Positions 51,268 through 60,806 are shown, counted from the first letter of the stretch. The stretch: 64,000 bases of DNA from Mucilaginibacter sp. UBA5151 (GCA_002413785.1 DHXR01000064.1:19163-83162), one strand, 5' to 3'. Notes: generated by a model from the sequence alone, not told the origin. Numbers and translations: made by a program.

Positions 51268-54200
51268 TTAATGTTTCTGCGGATAATTTTTGCGCATCAT
51301 TTTAAAATACAATAAAGGCACCACGATCAAAGTCAGGAAAGTGGATGTTACCGTACCGCCCATGAGCGATATGGCCAGTCCCTGGAAAATAGGGTCAAAC
51401 AATATAATCACTGCACCCAGGGCAACTGCACCTGCTGTTAACAAGATCGGCGTTGTACGGACAGCGCCTGCCTCTATAATGGCCTGTTTTAACGGGATAC
51501 CTTCTTTTAAGCGGATATTAATAAAGTCTACCAGCAAAATAGAATTTCGTACCATAACCCCTGCCAGCGCTATAAATCCAATCATGGAGGTTGCTGTAAA
51601 ATAGGCATGCAGCATCCAGTGACCCAGTACGATCCCGATCAGTGACAGCGGAATAGCCGCTAACATGACCAGTGGCACGGTGAAATTCTGAAACCAGCCT
51701 ACGATCAGGATATATATCATCAGGATAACGACTGCGAATGCTATGCCCAGGTCTCTGAATACTTCGAAGGTGATCTGCCATTCACCATCCCATTTTAAAC
51801 TGTAATTGTCTTCCAGCTCAGGCTGGTGGGTGTATTCTTCCTTTAAGGAAAATCCTTTGGGTACCTTTACTGTATTCAAATGGTCCGAAACATCCGAAAT
51901 AGCATAAGACGGGCTTTCCAGTTGGCCTGCCATATCCCCAAGTACATACACCACTTCCTTCTGGTTCTTACGGTAAATGCTTTTGGGCTTAATCTGCCTG
52001 GTAACCGTTACCAGATCCTTTATAGGCACAGCATTGCCCTGCATACCAATAACTTTCAGATTAAGTATATCATCCATATTGGTTTTATCCGCATCGCTCA
52101 GCTGAAGCTTAATGGCCGTTTGGTTATAAGAAGCAGGTTCAGAAATATTCCCCACCGGCATTCCTGATAAAGCTGCGTTTACGGTTGCCGCTACCTGTGC
52201 GGTAGCTACGCCATAATGCATCGCTTTTTCCTTGTCCACTTCAAGATGGTATTCAGGCTGGTCATCTTCCACCATCCAGTCCACATCAACCACATTGGAA
52301 GTTTTATTCAGGAGATTTTTTACCTGCCCCGCAATTTTTATCTGCTCCTGGTAGTCAGGGCCATAAATTTCGGCCACTAAGGTTGACAGTACCGGAGGGC
52401 CTGGCGGCACTTCCACAATCTTCACATTCGCGTTATACTTTTTGGCAATCTCTTGTATAGGGCCACGCATTTCTTTGGCGATGGCATGGCTCTGTATGCT
52501 CCGGTCTTTTTTATCAACCAGGTTTACTTGTATATCTGCCACGTTATCTCCTCTTCTAAGGTCATAATGACGGACCAATCCGTTAAAGCTGATGGGTGCT
52601 GAGGTGCCGATATAAGATTCATAATTTTCAACCAGCTCCTGGCGGGAAACATAGGCGGCAATATCTTTAACCACAGCCTGCGTCTTTTCCAGGGTCGTCC
52701 CTTCGGGCATATCAATCACTACCTGAAACTCATTTTTATTATCAAAGGGCAGCATTTTTACCGCTACAGCTTTGGTATAAAACATGGACAAGGAGGCAAA
52801 CAAAACAGCCACAATACTCATGATAAATGTCCACCGTTTCCAGCGGGTTTCGAGTAATGGTTGTATAAATGACTTGTATATCTTATAAATACGTGTTTCT
52901 TCCAACGCTTTATGCTTGCTTTCTTTGTGCGCTATCCCGTGGTTTTCTTTTTCGCGCAGAAAAATATAGCCAAGATATGGGGTGAGGGTAAGGGCTACGA
53001 TTAAGGACAGGATCATCGCTATGGATGCGCCAATCGGCATAGGGCTCATATACGGCCCCATCATACCCGATACAAAGGCCATCGGCAACACAGCCGCAAT
53101 AACCGTGAAAGTAGCCAGTATTGTTGGGTTACCTACCTCATTAATAGCATAGATAGCGGCCTGTAATGGCGGCAACTTTTTCATCTTGAAATGCCGGTGC
53201 ATATTCTCAGCGATGATAATGGAGTCATCCACCACAATACCCGTTATAAATACCAGTGCAAAAAGCGTAATACGGTTAAGCGTATAGTGCATGAAATAGT
53301 ACGCAAACAGGGTAAGCGCGAAGGTTACCGGCACAGATAAAAATACAACCAGGCCACCTCGCCAGCCCATAGCCAGCATAACGAATACGGTAACTACGAC
53401 AATAGCGATAAACAGGTGGAACAACAACTCGGACACTTTATCAGAAGCGGTTTCGCCATAGTTTCGGGTAACTGTTAAATGAACGTCATTGGGCAACAGG
53501 TCCTTTTTCAAATGTTCAACCTTACTCAGGATCTGTTCAGATAATTTCATTGCATCCGCGCCTTTCTTTTTGGCAACAGACAACGTGATGGCCGGATAAT
53601 TTGATTTGAATTTACCGGCACCGGCATGGTCCGCCTTCCCGTAACCAAACAGCACATACTGTCTGGGCGACTCAGCGCCTTCTTCTACTTTAGCTATTTG
53701 TTTTAAGTAAACAGGTTGTTGCTGGTTAATCCCGACCACTAAATTACCCACATCGTTAGAAGTGTTCAGAAAATTGCCTGTTTCTACCGAGAATGCGGTG
53801 TCTTTTTGCAGCAGGGTACCTCCCGGCAATTGCATATTGCCGCCTTGTATCTGTTTGCTCAGGGATAAAAAATCAATATGATTTTCTGCCATCTTGTTTT
53901 TATCCAGCAGCACTTTTACTTCACGGTTCCTGCCCCCTAAAATATTAATATCGGAAACGTCAGGTATTTTTTTAACTTCATTGGCCAGCTCCTGTCCGAT
54001 CTGTTTCAGCTGGTAATCATCGTACTTGTCGCTCCACAATGTCAGCCCCAATACCGGCACATCATCAATGGCGCGTGTTTTTATTAATGGAAGCGTAACG
54101 CCCTGCGGCATTTTATCCATATTCTTCATCAGCTCGCTGTACAATTTTACGAGGGAACGTTCTACATCCTCACCCACATAAAACTGAACAATGATCATGG

Positions 54201-54480
54201 CCTGCCCCTGCATAGAAGTGGAGTACACATATTCTACCCCTTTGACATTCGAGATCATTTTTTCCATCGGCGCGGCCACTTTGGTTTCCACATCCTTTGG
54301 CGAGGCCCCCGGATAACCGATAAAAATATCGGCCATCGGCACCTGTATCTGCGGCTCTTCCTCACGCGGAATTAAAAAAGTACTGTATCCGCCGATCAGT
54401 AAAAAGGCGATCATCAGCAGTATCGTTAACTTCGACTGTATAAATGCTTTTGCTATATTTCCTGCAAATCCGTCTTTCAT
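51268..54480 (-). CDS. RND efflux transporter permease (AcrB/HAE1-like)
   Basis: A 1070-residue inner-membrane proton antiporter. It has 12 membrane segments in two blocks (about 345-560 and 890-1065), a large periplasmic part, and the family motif GIVVDDSIIIAENMHRH with the paired aspartates of the proton relay. The loop region PREEEPQIQVPMADIFIGYPGASPKDVE is typical of the AcrB/MdtB group. With the adjacent adaptor (6 bp upstream) and TolC it forms a tripartite pump spanning both membranes. Substrate is unknown; the regulon context suggests a toxic small molecule or sulfur compound. Confidence 0.93.
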   Translation of the reverse strand: MKDGFAGNIAKAFIQSKLTILLMIAFLLIGGYSTFLIPREEEPQIQVPMADIFIGYPGASPKDVETKVAAPMEKMISNVKGVEYVYSTSMQGQAMIIVQFYVGEDVERSLVKLYSELMKNMDKMPQGVTLPLIKTRAIDDVPVLGLTLWSDKYDDYQLKQIGQELANEVKKIPDVSDINILGGRNREVKVLLDKNKMAENHIDFLSLSKQIQGGNMQLPGGTLLQKDTAFSVETGNFLNTSNDVGNLVVGINQQQPVYLKQIAKVEEGAESPRQYVLFGYGKADHAGAGKFKSNYPAITLSVAKKKGADAMKLSEQILSKVEHLKKDLLPNDVHLTVTRNYGETASDKVSELLFHLFIAIVVVTVFVMLAMGWRGGLVVFLSVPVTFALTLFAYYFMHYTLNRITLFALVFITGIVVDDSIIIAENMHRHFKMKKLPPLQAAIYAINEVGNPTILATFTVIAAVLPMAFVSGMMGPYMSPMPIGASIAMILSLIVALTLTPYLGYIFLREKENHGIAHKESKHKALEETRIYKIYKSFIQPLLETRWKRWTFIMSIVAVLFASLSMFYTKAVAVKMLPFDNKNEFQVVIDMPEGTTLEKTQAVVKDIAAYVSRQELVENYESYIGTSAPISFNGLVRHYDLRRGDNVADIQVNLVDKKDRSIQSHAIAKEMRGPIQEIAKKYNANVKIVEVPPGPPVLSTLVAEIYGPDYQEQIKIAGQVKNLLNKTSNVVDVDWMVEDDQPEYHLEVDKEKAMHYGVATAQVAATVNAALSGMPVGNISEPASYNQTAIKLQLSDADKTNMDDILNLKVIGMQGNAVPIKDLVTVTRQIKPKSIYRKNQKEVVYVLGDMAGQLESPSYAISDVSDHLNTVKVPKGFSLKEEYTHQPELEDNYSLKWDGEWQITFEVFRDLGIAFAVVILMIYILIVGWFQNFTVPLVMLAAIPLSLIGIVLGHWMLHAYFTATSMIGFIALAGVMVRNSILLVDFINIRLKEGIPLKQAIIEAGAVRTTPILLTAGAVALGAVIILFDPIFQGLAISLMGGTVTSTFLTLIVVPLLYFKMMRKNYPQKH

Positions 54481-54485
54481 ATCTG

Positions 54486-55595
54486 TTATTTTATTTTAAC
54501 CGAAACACCGTTAAACAATCTGCCGTCTGCACTTAATATAAATTGCTCGTTTGCTGCCAGGCCGCTAAGCACTTCCACCTGGTTGCCTTCTGTCTTTCCC
54601 AATCTTACCCAGCGCAGCAGTGCTGTATTGTTATTTCCAATGGTATAGAGACCTGTTAACTGGTCTTTGTGTTCAATACAGGAAAGCGGCACCATTACCT
54701 GATTATCCCCCGCTTTATTTTTTACAACCTGCTTTACAGGTATAACAACGTTGGCATACATACCGGCGTACAATCCGTTCTTTTCGTTATCCGGGATGCT
54801 TACCTTAATAATATATTGACCGCCGGTAAATTGAGAGGACTGATTGATTTGCCCTATTGTACCATTTATTGTTTTGTTAATTGCGCTGATGGTTACCACT
54901 GCCGTTGCACCCTGTCGAATCTGATTGATAGAATTTTCTGGAACAGAGGCGCTTACCTGGTAGCTTCCGCTTTGCTCAACAGTAAGGAGGGGCATTCCCG
55001 GGTTTGCCATACTGCCTGCATCGGCTGTTTTTTGGGTAACGATTCCGCTGAATGGCGCTGTTAAACTGGTATAATTCAACATGGCGTTTACCTCATTACG
55101 CATTTGCTTTGCCTGTTCGAGTTTTGATTTAGCTGAATTGTATTGCAGCGTAACATTATCCAGCTCTTTTGCCGATGCGCTTTGCTGCTGGTATAAAGCA
55201 GTAAAACGGTCATAATCTTTTTGCGCATTTTTCAATGCTGCTGTTGCTTCAGCTATCATGGCATCGGACTGGGCCCTTTTTGCTAAAATATCATCGTTAC
55301 TAATGGTGGCCAACAGTTGGCCTTTGCCAACATGATCGCCGACCTTTACATTCATTTTTGTAATGTACCCCATCACCCTTGTACTGATGTTAGCTGATTG
55401 GCCGGCTTCAATTTGCCCGCTAATATTTAAACTTTGCTGCTGATCAGATGATGGTGTGGCTACGGTTACAACTATTGCTGTATCTGCACCTGCTTTGTTT
55501 TCCTTTTTTTCATTCGAAGAACAGGCGGTGATTACCAGCACGCATACGCCGGCAAATAGTTGCATTATCCTGTTCGAGGTAATAGTTATGCTCAT
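54486..55595 (-). CDS. RND efflux membrane fusion protein (HlyD/AcrA family)
   Basis: A 369-residue periplasmic adaptor lipoprotein (lipobox VLVITACSSN, Cys25). It has the biotinyl-lipoyl-like region around residues 55-95 (GQIEAGQSANISTRVMGYIT then KVGDHVGKGQLLATI), the alpha-helical hairpin (about 100-165) and a C-terminal beta-barrel. It lies 6 bp before the RND gene and 12 bp after the TolC gene in one operon. Confidence 0.92.
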   Translation of the reverse strand: MSITITSNRIMQLFAGVCVLVITACSSNEKKENKAGADTAIVVTVATPSSDQQQSLNISGQIEAGQSANISTRVMGYITKMNVKVGDHVGKGQLLATISNDDILAKRAQSDAMIAEATAALKNAQKDYDRFTALYQQQSASAKELDNVTLQYNSAKSKLEQAKQMRNEVNAMLNYTSLTAPFSGIVTQKTADAGSMANPGMPLLTVEQSGSYQVSASVPENSINQIRQGATAVVTISAINKTINGTIGQINQSSQFTGGQYIIKVSIPDNEKNGLYAGMYANVVIPVKQVVKNKAGDNQVMVPLSCIEHKDQLTGLYTIGNNNTALLRWVRLGKTEGNQVEVLSGLAANEQFILSADGRLFNGVSVKIK

Positions 55596-55606
55596 GTTTT
55601 GAGTTT

Positions 55607-56950
55607 TTATTTATTAGTAGTTGTGGTTAATAATTGTAAATAGGCCGCAGTAACATTCAGCGTAAACTGTGCCTGGGCTAATGCAAATTTCTGTTGCGAG
55701 AGTTGTGTTCCGGCCAATAAAACATCGGTAGTGTTTACCAGGCCCTGCTGGTAGCGGTTTTGTAAAATCCGTAAAGATTCGGATGCCTGTTCTATGGCTG
55801 CTTTATCCTGCCCTATTTCAAACCGGGCATCCGCCAGGTCACGAAAAGCCTTGTTAACTTCTAACTGACCCTGGTCTTTTTGCTGGGCTAATTGTTCTGT
55901 CAATTTATCCCGTTCCAATTTTTGAACGGTTATTGTATTTTTCGTTTTGTTACCTTTAAAAATATCCCACGATAACTGTAAGCCTACCAGGTAAGCGTTC
56001 GCACCAAAACCGGTTAAGTGGTCATCGTTATATTGATAATTTCCAAATGCGTTCAACTTTGGCAGGTAGCTCATCTGGCTTGATCTGATCATCAGGTTGG
56101 AGGCATCAATTGCTTTTTGCATAGCCATGAAATCTGCCCGTGAAGAAGCTACCCGCTGATTTGTATCCGCCGTAAATTGGGTTTCGGGCAATGCCTCATT
56201 TATTTTATAAACAACCCCTGTTTTTTGCCCCATAAGCAAACTGAGATAATCTGATGCGTTGCGGATATTACTTTGCGCTTTTACAAGGTTGCTTTCCACC
56301 GTTGTTACCTGCACACGGGCATTTAATAAATCGGACTTTTGAATTAAACCCTGCTTAAAATGATTATCTGTAAATGTGTAAACAGATTTTACAGTTTGGA
56401 GCGATTCATCCAAAACCTTAGTAGCATCGTATGCTAACTGCAATTGCAGATAAGCTTTCTGAACCTCAAAAGTCAAATACTCTTTGGTCCGCTGGGTTTT
56501 ATATTGATATACCTCTGTTTGCTTTTCAGCTCCTTTCCGCATGTACAGCATATCCATATTTAGTAATGGTTGCTGCACCTCCAGCTTTGTCATAAAATCA
56601 GAGGTGCCTGAAGGATGGTTTAAAAGCGCCGGGTTAAAGTCGTTTTGTGTAATGGCACCTTGCTGCAATTTAAAACCAAAGGCATTCAGCGGATTGTTTG
56701 TATTCATCGCCGTATAGGAGAAATTAACCTGCGGAAGAAAAACAGCTTCGGTTTGCTTGAAATTGGCTGCAGCTATGTTTTCATCCAGCTTTGCCAATTG
56801 TATGGTTTTGTTGTTATTTAACGCCGCTGCGATGGCATCGCTCAGCACCAAACTCTTTGTACTATCCTGTGCAAAAAGCATTAATGGCGCTGTATGTAAA
56901 AAAACAACCGCTATAACAGTAAATAAAATGGAATAACTTTTTCGGATCAT
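55607..56950 (-). CDS. TolC-family outer-membrane efflux protein
   Basis: A 447-residue outer-membrane channel protein. A signal peptide is followed by two repeated coiled-coil halves; LSDAIAAALNNNKTIQLAKLD and LRILQNRYQQGLVNTTDVLL are the typical repeats. It heads the TolC-MFP-RND-PII-DUF2892 operon. The 205-bp gap upstream, shared with the TlpA-like gene, contains the perfect operator GTAACATTTGTTAC (56997-57010) and a perfect TATTTTTG -7 box. Confidence 0.93.
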   Translation of the reverse strand: MIRKSYSILFTVIAVVFLHTAPLMLFAQDSTKSLVLSDAIAAALNNNKTIQLAKLDENIAAANFKQTEAVFLPQVNFSYTAMNTNNPLNAFGFKLQQGAITQNDFNPALLNHPSGTSDFMTKLEVQQPLLNMDMLYMRKGAEKQTEVYQYKTQRTKEYLTFEVQKAYLQLQLAYDATKVLDESLQTVKSVYTFTDNHFKQGLIQKSDLLNARVQVTTVESNLVKAQSNIRNASDYLSLLMGQKTGVVYKINEALPETQFTADTNQRVASSRADFMAMQKAIDASNLMIRSSQMSYLPKLNAFGNYQYNDDHLTGFGANAYLVGLQLSWDIFKGNKTKNTITVQKLERDKLTEQLAQQKDQGQLEVNKAFRDLADARFEIGQDKAAIEQASESLRILQNRYQQGLVNTTDVLLAGTQLSQQKFALAQAQFTLNVTAAYLQLLTTTTNK

Positions 56951-56966
56951 TGAATGTAATTTTCCA

Positions 56967-57010
56967 CAAAAATAGTGCCGTGAAAATGCTTATACGGTAA
57001 CATTTGTTAC
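56967..57010 (-). promoter_or_regulatory. Operator GTAAC-ATTT-GTTAC plus perfect -7 box for the efflux operon
   Basis: The perfect 14-bp palindrome (56997-57010) is followed on the minus strand, after 22 bp, by TATTTTTG (56967-56974; full match to TAnnTTTG). If transcription starts about 5 bp past the -7 box, the operator is centred near -41.5, the class II position of Crp-family activators. Confidence 0.85.
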
Positions 57011-57155
57011 GCATAAACTCCCGGGGAAAAAGGTCAAAAAAAGGCTATGACGTTTGGGGTGGGTAAGGTTAGTTTCGCTTTGTTATATTCTCTTGTAACA
57101 ATTAAACAAATAGCCACCACCATTAACTTTATAATATTTAAGGAAGTAATTAGCA

Positions 57156-57728
57156 TTACCGCTTGCCCAAGTCTGTTAAATACTTTGTGAATCCCTTATT
57201 TGTATAATCAGCCGGGCCTTCGTGCCTAAAGACGATTTTTCCTGATTTATCTATAATGATAGTAGTTGGTATTGCGCCGGATAGAAGACCTTCAGGCATT
57301 TCGCCATTTGTATTATAAACCGGTAGTATGTATTTGTTTTTTGTCATAAAGGGCACCGATTTGGTAAAATCATTATCGACATCCACGGGTATAATAACAA
57401 TATTTTGGTTAGTTCTAACTTGCGTGTATAATTGGTTTATAGACGTCATTTCTGCAATACAGGGCGGGCACCAGGTTGCCCAAAAGTTAATAAATACTAC
57501 CTTGCCTTTTAGGGAGGACAATACTATTATTTGACCTTTTTCATCTTTGAAACTTATATCAGGTGATGAAGGAGTCTGATTGTCCTGACTAATGTCTGGT
57601 TGAAATAACCCAATTTTCATTAACCCTTCAATCAGAAATGCTTTTGCATTTGGGCTTATGAGTAGGAATACCATCGTTAATACGATTATAATCGAGACAA
57701 TATTTGACCTGGTAATTATTTTTTTCAT
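57156..57728 (-). CDS. TlpA/ResA-like thiol-disulfide oxidoreductase
   Basis: A 190-residue membrane-anchored periplasmic thioredoxin. One N-terminal membrane helix (about 10-30) leads to a thioredoxin domain with active site NFWATWCPPCIAEM (CPPC, near residue 98) and DNDFTKSVPFMTKNK further on, with the cis-proline in AIPTTIIID. I start it at ATG 57726-57728 (MKKIITRSN); the longer frame adds an unlikely MKIDNGIKTN. No regulon operator precedes it. Confidence 0.92.
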   Translation of the reverse strand: MKKIITRSNIVSIIIVLTMVFLLISPNAKAFLIEGLMKIGLFQPDISQDNQTPSSPDISFKDEKGQIIVLSSLKGKVVFINFWATWCPPCIAEMTSINQLYTQVRTNQNIVIIPVDVDNDFTKSVPFMTKNKYILPVYNTNGEMPEGLLSGAIPTTIIIDKSGKIVFRHEGPADYTNKGFTKYLTDLGKR

Positions 57729-57862
57729 ATTAGTTTTTATCCCGTTGTCAATCTTCATAAATAGAGACTTAGTCCCTCAGCTCATCAATTTGATGTAATT
57801 CCAGGCAGCTCTGTAGTAATAATCGATTCAATTTATGTAAAAACTCTATGTTTTTAATTTAA

Positions 57863-57896
57863 ATATGCTGCCCCGCCGATTGGCGGGGCAGCATAT
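57863..57896 (-). terminator. 15-bp perfect GC-rich hairpin after rhodanese copy 2
   Basis: ATATGCTGCCCCGCC (57863-57877) and its exact reverse complement (57882-57896) flank a 4-base loop. On the minus strand TTTAAATTAAAAAC follows. It lies 83 bp beyond the rhodanese stop and should end that operon. Confidence 0.75.
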
Positions 57897-57978
57897 CACT
57901 AAGGCAGTTTACTGTTGATGTCAGCATATTGTGGGAAAAGAATTATGCTCACCCACACTATCCGTTATAGAAGCAAAA

Positions 57979-58290
57979 TTATTTTACAAACTGGTTAACC
58001 TTATTCCAGGTGCCGCCGTTTATCACGTTAGTGAACCCGCCTTTTTCGAGGATCGATTTTGCCATTCCGCTCCTGCCACCACTCTGACAGAAAACAATAA
58101 TATTCTTCTTATTTTTAAATTTTGCCAGTTGGGATTGGATTTTGTCCAATGGGATATTAACAGAACCTTTTACATTTCCGCCGGCAAACTCACCCGGTGT
58201 GCGTACATCAACTAAAAATGCGCCTTCGTCAATAATACTTTGCAAATCAACAGTGGCCGAGCCACCAAATAACAGCTTAAAAATATTCAT
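57979..58290 (-). CDS. Rhodanese-like sulfurtransferase (copy 2)
   Basis: A 103-residue single rhodanese domain with the active loop FCQSGGRSGMA. It is nearly identical to copy 1 at 47.2 kb over its whole length (LVDVRTPGEFAGGNVKGSVN, NVINGGTWNKVNQFVK). It is the second gene of an operon with the CCGAGGC membrane protein, 27 bp upstream, behind the perfect operator at 58627-58640. The two copies probably move sulfane sulfur between membrane YgaP-like proteins and cytosolic acceptors. Confidence 0.93.
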   Translation of the reverse strand: MNIFKLLFGGSATVDLQSIIDEGAFLVDVRTPGEFAGGNVKGSVNIPLDKIQSQLAKFKNKKNIIVFCQSGGRSGMAKSILEKGGFTNVINGGTWNKVNQFVK

Positions 58291-58317
58291 CTTTATTTAT
58301 TTAAAATCTTTAATTAA

Positions 58318-58554
58318 TTAAACAACTTCTTCGTATGTAATATTCTTAGGTTCCCCGGCGACTGCTTTTGGCGGTGCATAACATCCGCCTGCGCCGCAGC
58401 ATCCGATATTAAAAACCGGCATCAGGGTAAATAATAGTCCCAATAAACCTATCGATACATCTTTAGCATAAAAGGCCTGCCCTAAAATTACCATCCCTAT
58501 TACCAGGCGCAGTACCCGGGAAAATGACCAATTTGTTAAAATAGCTTGTTTCAT
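58318..58554 (-). CDS. YgaP-like small membrane protein with CCGAGGC motif
   Basis: A 78-residue protein with a membrane segment (SRVLRLVIGMVILGQAFYA), a second one (SIGLLGLLFTLMPVF), and the cysteine-rich loop NIGCCGAGGCYAPP. It resembles the YgaP/DUF2892 group but differs in this loop, which could carry sulfane sulfur or a metal. It is the first gene of the rhodanese copy 2 operon. The operator is 73 bp upstream, and the -7 box at 58597-58604 lies 43 bp from the start. Confidence 0.82.
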   Translation of the reverse strand: MKQAILTNWSFSRVLRLVIGMVILGQAFYAKDVSIGLLGLLFTLMPVFNIGCCGAGGCYAPPKAVAGEPKNITYEEVV

Positions 58555-58596
58555 CTTTTGTTTTTATTAATCTTCCCTGTTAACTTTTACTTTGAG

Positions 58597-58640
58597 CAAA
58601 GCTAAAGCAAGGCAAATTTTTACACGGTAACATTTGTTAC
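58597..58640 (-). promoter_or_regulatory. Operator GTAAC-ATTT-GTTAC plus perfect -7 box for the YgaP-rhodanese operon
   Basis: The 14-bp palindrome (58627-58640), identical to the one before the efflux operon, is followed on the minus strand after 22 bp by TAGCTTTG (58597-58604; full match to TAnnTTTG). Confidence 0.85.
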
Positions 58641-58831
58641 CTTCAAACTTCAATGGTGAAAAACAACAAATTGAAAAAGGGTATCAGGGAATTAACGTAT
58701 CGGTGGAAAATCAAGAAAACACCAGGGATTAATGAATCTCAAAACGTCCCGCAAAAGGATAAAAATCACGTTGATTTTTTATAGAAAGAAATAGCATCTT
58801 TAAGCTTTTGCCTTTCAGCTTTCACCTCGCA

Positions 58832-59221
58832 TTAAACCTTCTGGTACCGGCTCAGTTTGTCAAAAAGGTTTTTAGGGTCGAACGGTTTCAGAATATAGTC
58901 ATTCATCCCCGCTTTCTCCATGTCATCTACTTCGGTCCTAAGCATGGACGCTGTGAGCGCGATGATAGGTAATTCCTGAAAATAGCTATCCGGTTTTGAG
59001 CGGATGACCTGCGTTGCTTCCACGCCACCCATTTCGGGCATGTAAATATCCATAAGTACAACATCGTAGTTACGGTTATTCCCGATCTTTTCGACCGCCT
59101 GTAATCCGTTCTCCGCAAAATCGGTGGTGGCGCCCCATTTTGCCAATACTTTATTGATCAATAACCTATTAATGTTGTTATCGTCAACTACAAGTACGTG
59201 TATGTTTAATCCTGTTTCCAA
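58832..59221 (-). CDS. Single-domain response regulator (receiver only)
   Basis: A 129-residue CheY-like receiver with the acidic pocket VVDDNN (Asp13-14), the phosphorylation site LMDIYMPEMGG (Asp58), the conserved Thr in ALTAS and the Lys in ILKPF. There is no output domain, so it would act by protein contact, as receivers of hybrid-kinase relays do. No kinase is next to it. The 191-bp gap before it and the 208-bp gap after it hold no other gene. Confidence 0.92.
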   Translation of the reverse strand: METGLNIHVLVVDDNNINRLLINKVLAKWGATTDFAENGLQAVEKIGNNRNYDVVLMDIYMPEMGGVEATQVIRSKPDSYFQELPIIALTASMLRTEVDDMEKAGMNDYILKPFDPKNLFDKLSRYQKV

Positions 59222-59377
59222 GTTTTAATGGTTCTTAATTTATATTTACAACGTTTTTATACGTTTGTATATGTTAAAAAGTTACTTCTTAGTTTGCAAA
59301 TAAGCCAAATTCAGGATAAACTATTTGCAATTTTTATTGTACCTGCAATTATTATCAGTCTTCTTTTGGGCTGATAT

Positions 59378-59416
59378 TAAATAAATTAAGCACTTTAAAA
59401 GCGCTTAATTTATTTA
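59378..59416 (-). terminator. Hairpin terminator after glyA
   Basis: TAAATAAATTAAGC (59378-59391) pairs exactly with GCTTAATTTATTTA (59403-59416) over an 11-base loop, 14 bp beyond the glyA stop. The stem is AT-rich, so strength is uncertain. Confidence 0.6.
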
Positions 59417-59429
59417 CGAAAAGAATCTA

Positions 59430-60716
59430 TTAGTCGTTTTCTTTCCCTTTATACAAAGGATGGTCTTCCATCAGTTTGTGTACCCTTTTGCGTACTTTTT
59501 TCAAAGTAGTCTCATTTTCAGGGTCATTTATTACCATGTCAACCAGTTCAACAACCTCATCCATGTGTTTTTCTTTTAACCCACGCGTAGTTATGGCGGC
59601 AGTACCTACACGAATACCTGAAGTTACAAATGGCGACTTGTCATCATACGGCACCATGTTTTTATTTACGGTAATATCTGCGGCAACCAATGCATTTTCA
59701 GCAGCTTTACCGGTAATGTTTTTATTGCGAAGATCGATCAGTATCAAATGATTATCTGTTCCGCCCGAAACTATTTCATAGCCGCAGTCGGTAAATGATT
59801 TGGCCATTGCAGCACCGTTCTTCTTTACCTGCAAAATATAAGTCATATACTCATCAGTTAAAGCTTCGCCAAAAGCTATAGCCTTGGCAGCAATAATATG
59901 CTCCAGAGGCCCGCCCTGGGTACCCGGAAAAACAGCCATATCCAATACGGACGACATCATCCTCACTTCGCCTTTGGGTGTTTTTAAACCAAAGGGATTT
60001 TCAAAATCTTTGCCTAACAATATCATCCCGCCACGTGGCCCGCGCAGGGTTTTATGGGTGGTAGTGGTTACAATATGGCAATAAGGCAGCGGATCGTTTA
60101 ACAATCCCCTGGCAATTAAACCAGCCGGATGTGAAATATCTGCTAATACCAAAGCACCAATCTCATCGGCAACTTTGCGGATAAATTCATAATCCCAATC
60201 GCGCGAATAGGCGGATGCGCCGCAAATGATCATTTTTGGCTTTTCCTGAAGGGCCACTTTTTTAAGCTGGTCATAGTCAACCCTACCTGTTTCCTTTTTT
60301 ACGCCGTAAAAATGCGGTTCATATAATTTACCTGAAAAGTTTACGGGAGAACCATGTGTTAAATGGCCGCCGTGAGACAGATCAAAACCTAAAATTTTAT
60401 CACCGGGTTGCAAACACCCCAGCATAACCGCCGCATTGGCCTGTGCGCCTGAGTGCGGCTGCACATTTGCCCATTCGGCATTGAACAATTGTTTGGCCCT
60501 TTCAATGGCTATTGTTTCAATTTCGTCAACTATCTCGCACCCGCCATAATAGCGTTTGCCCGGTAATCCTTCGGCATATTTGTTGGTAGCAACCGAACCG
60601 GCAGCTTCCATAATCTGTTTGCTCACAAAATTTTCAGATGCGATCAGTTCAATGCCTTCTTCCTGGCGTTGCTGTTCTTCATCCAACAGTTTAAAAATCA
60701 GTTTGTCTCTTTTCAT
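59430..60716 (-). CDS. glyA: Serine hydroxymethyltransferase
   Basis: PLP enzyme that interconverts serine and glycine and charges tetrahydrofolate with a one-carbon unit. The 428-residue protein shows ELIASENFVS (about 20-29), the PLP-lysine motif VTTTTHKTLRGPRGG (near residue 225), HLTHGSPVNFSGKLY (near 117) and GIRVGTAAITTRGLKE (near 370). It is monocistronic, with a hairpin terminator just past the stop codon. Confidence 0.97.
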   Translation of the reverse strand: MKRDKLIFKLLDEEQQRQEEGIELIASENFVSKQIMEAAGSVATNKYAEGLPGKRYYGGCEIVDEIETIAIERAKQLFNAEWANVQPHSGAQANAAVMLGCLQPGDKILGFDLSHGGHLTHGSPVNFSGKLYEPHFYGVKKETGRVDYDQLKKVALQEKPKMIICGASAYSRDWDYEFIRKVADEIGALVLADISHPAGLIARGLLNDPLPYCHIVTTTTHKTLRGPRGGMILLGKDFENPFGLKTPKGEVRMMSSVLDMAVFPGTQGGPLEHIIAAKAIAFGEALTDEYMTYILQVKKNGAAMAKSFTDCGYEIVSGGTDNHLILIDLRNKNITGKAAENALVAADITVNKNMVPYDDKSPFVTSGIRVGTAAITTRGLKEKHMDEVVELVDMVINDPENETTLKKVRKRVHKLMEDHPLYKGKEND

Positions 60717-60806
60717 AAATTATTAAAAACGGAAGCAAAGGTATGGAAAAGAGATTAGAGGTTAGCGTTTAGAGATTAGTTTTTTAGTCCGAAGTCCTGT
60801 CCCGAT

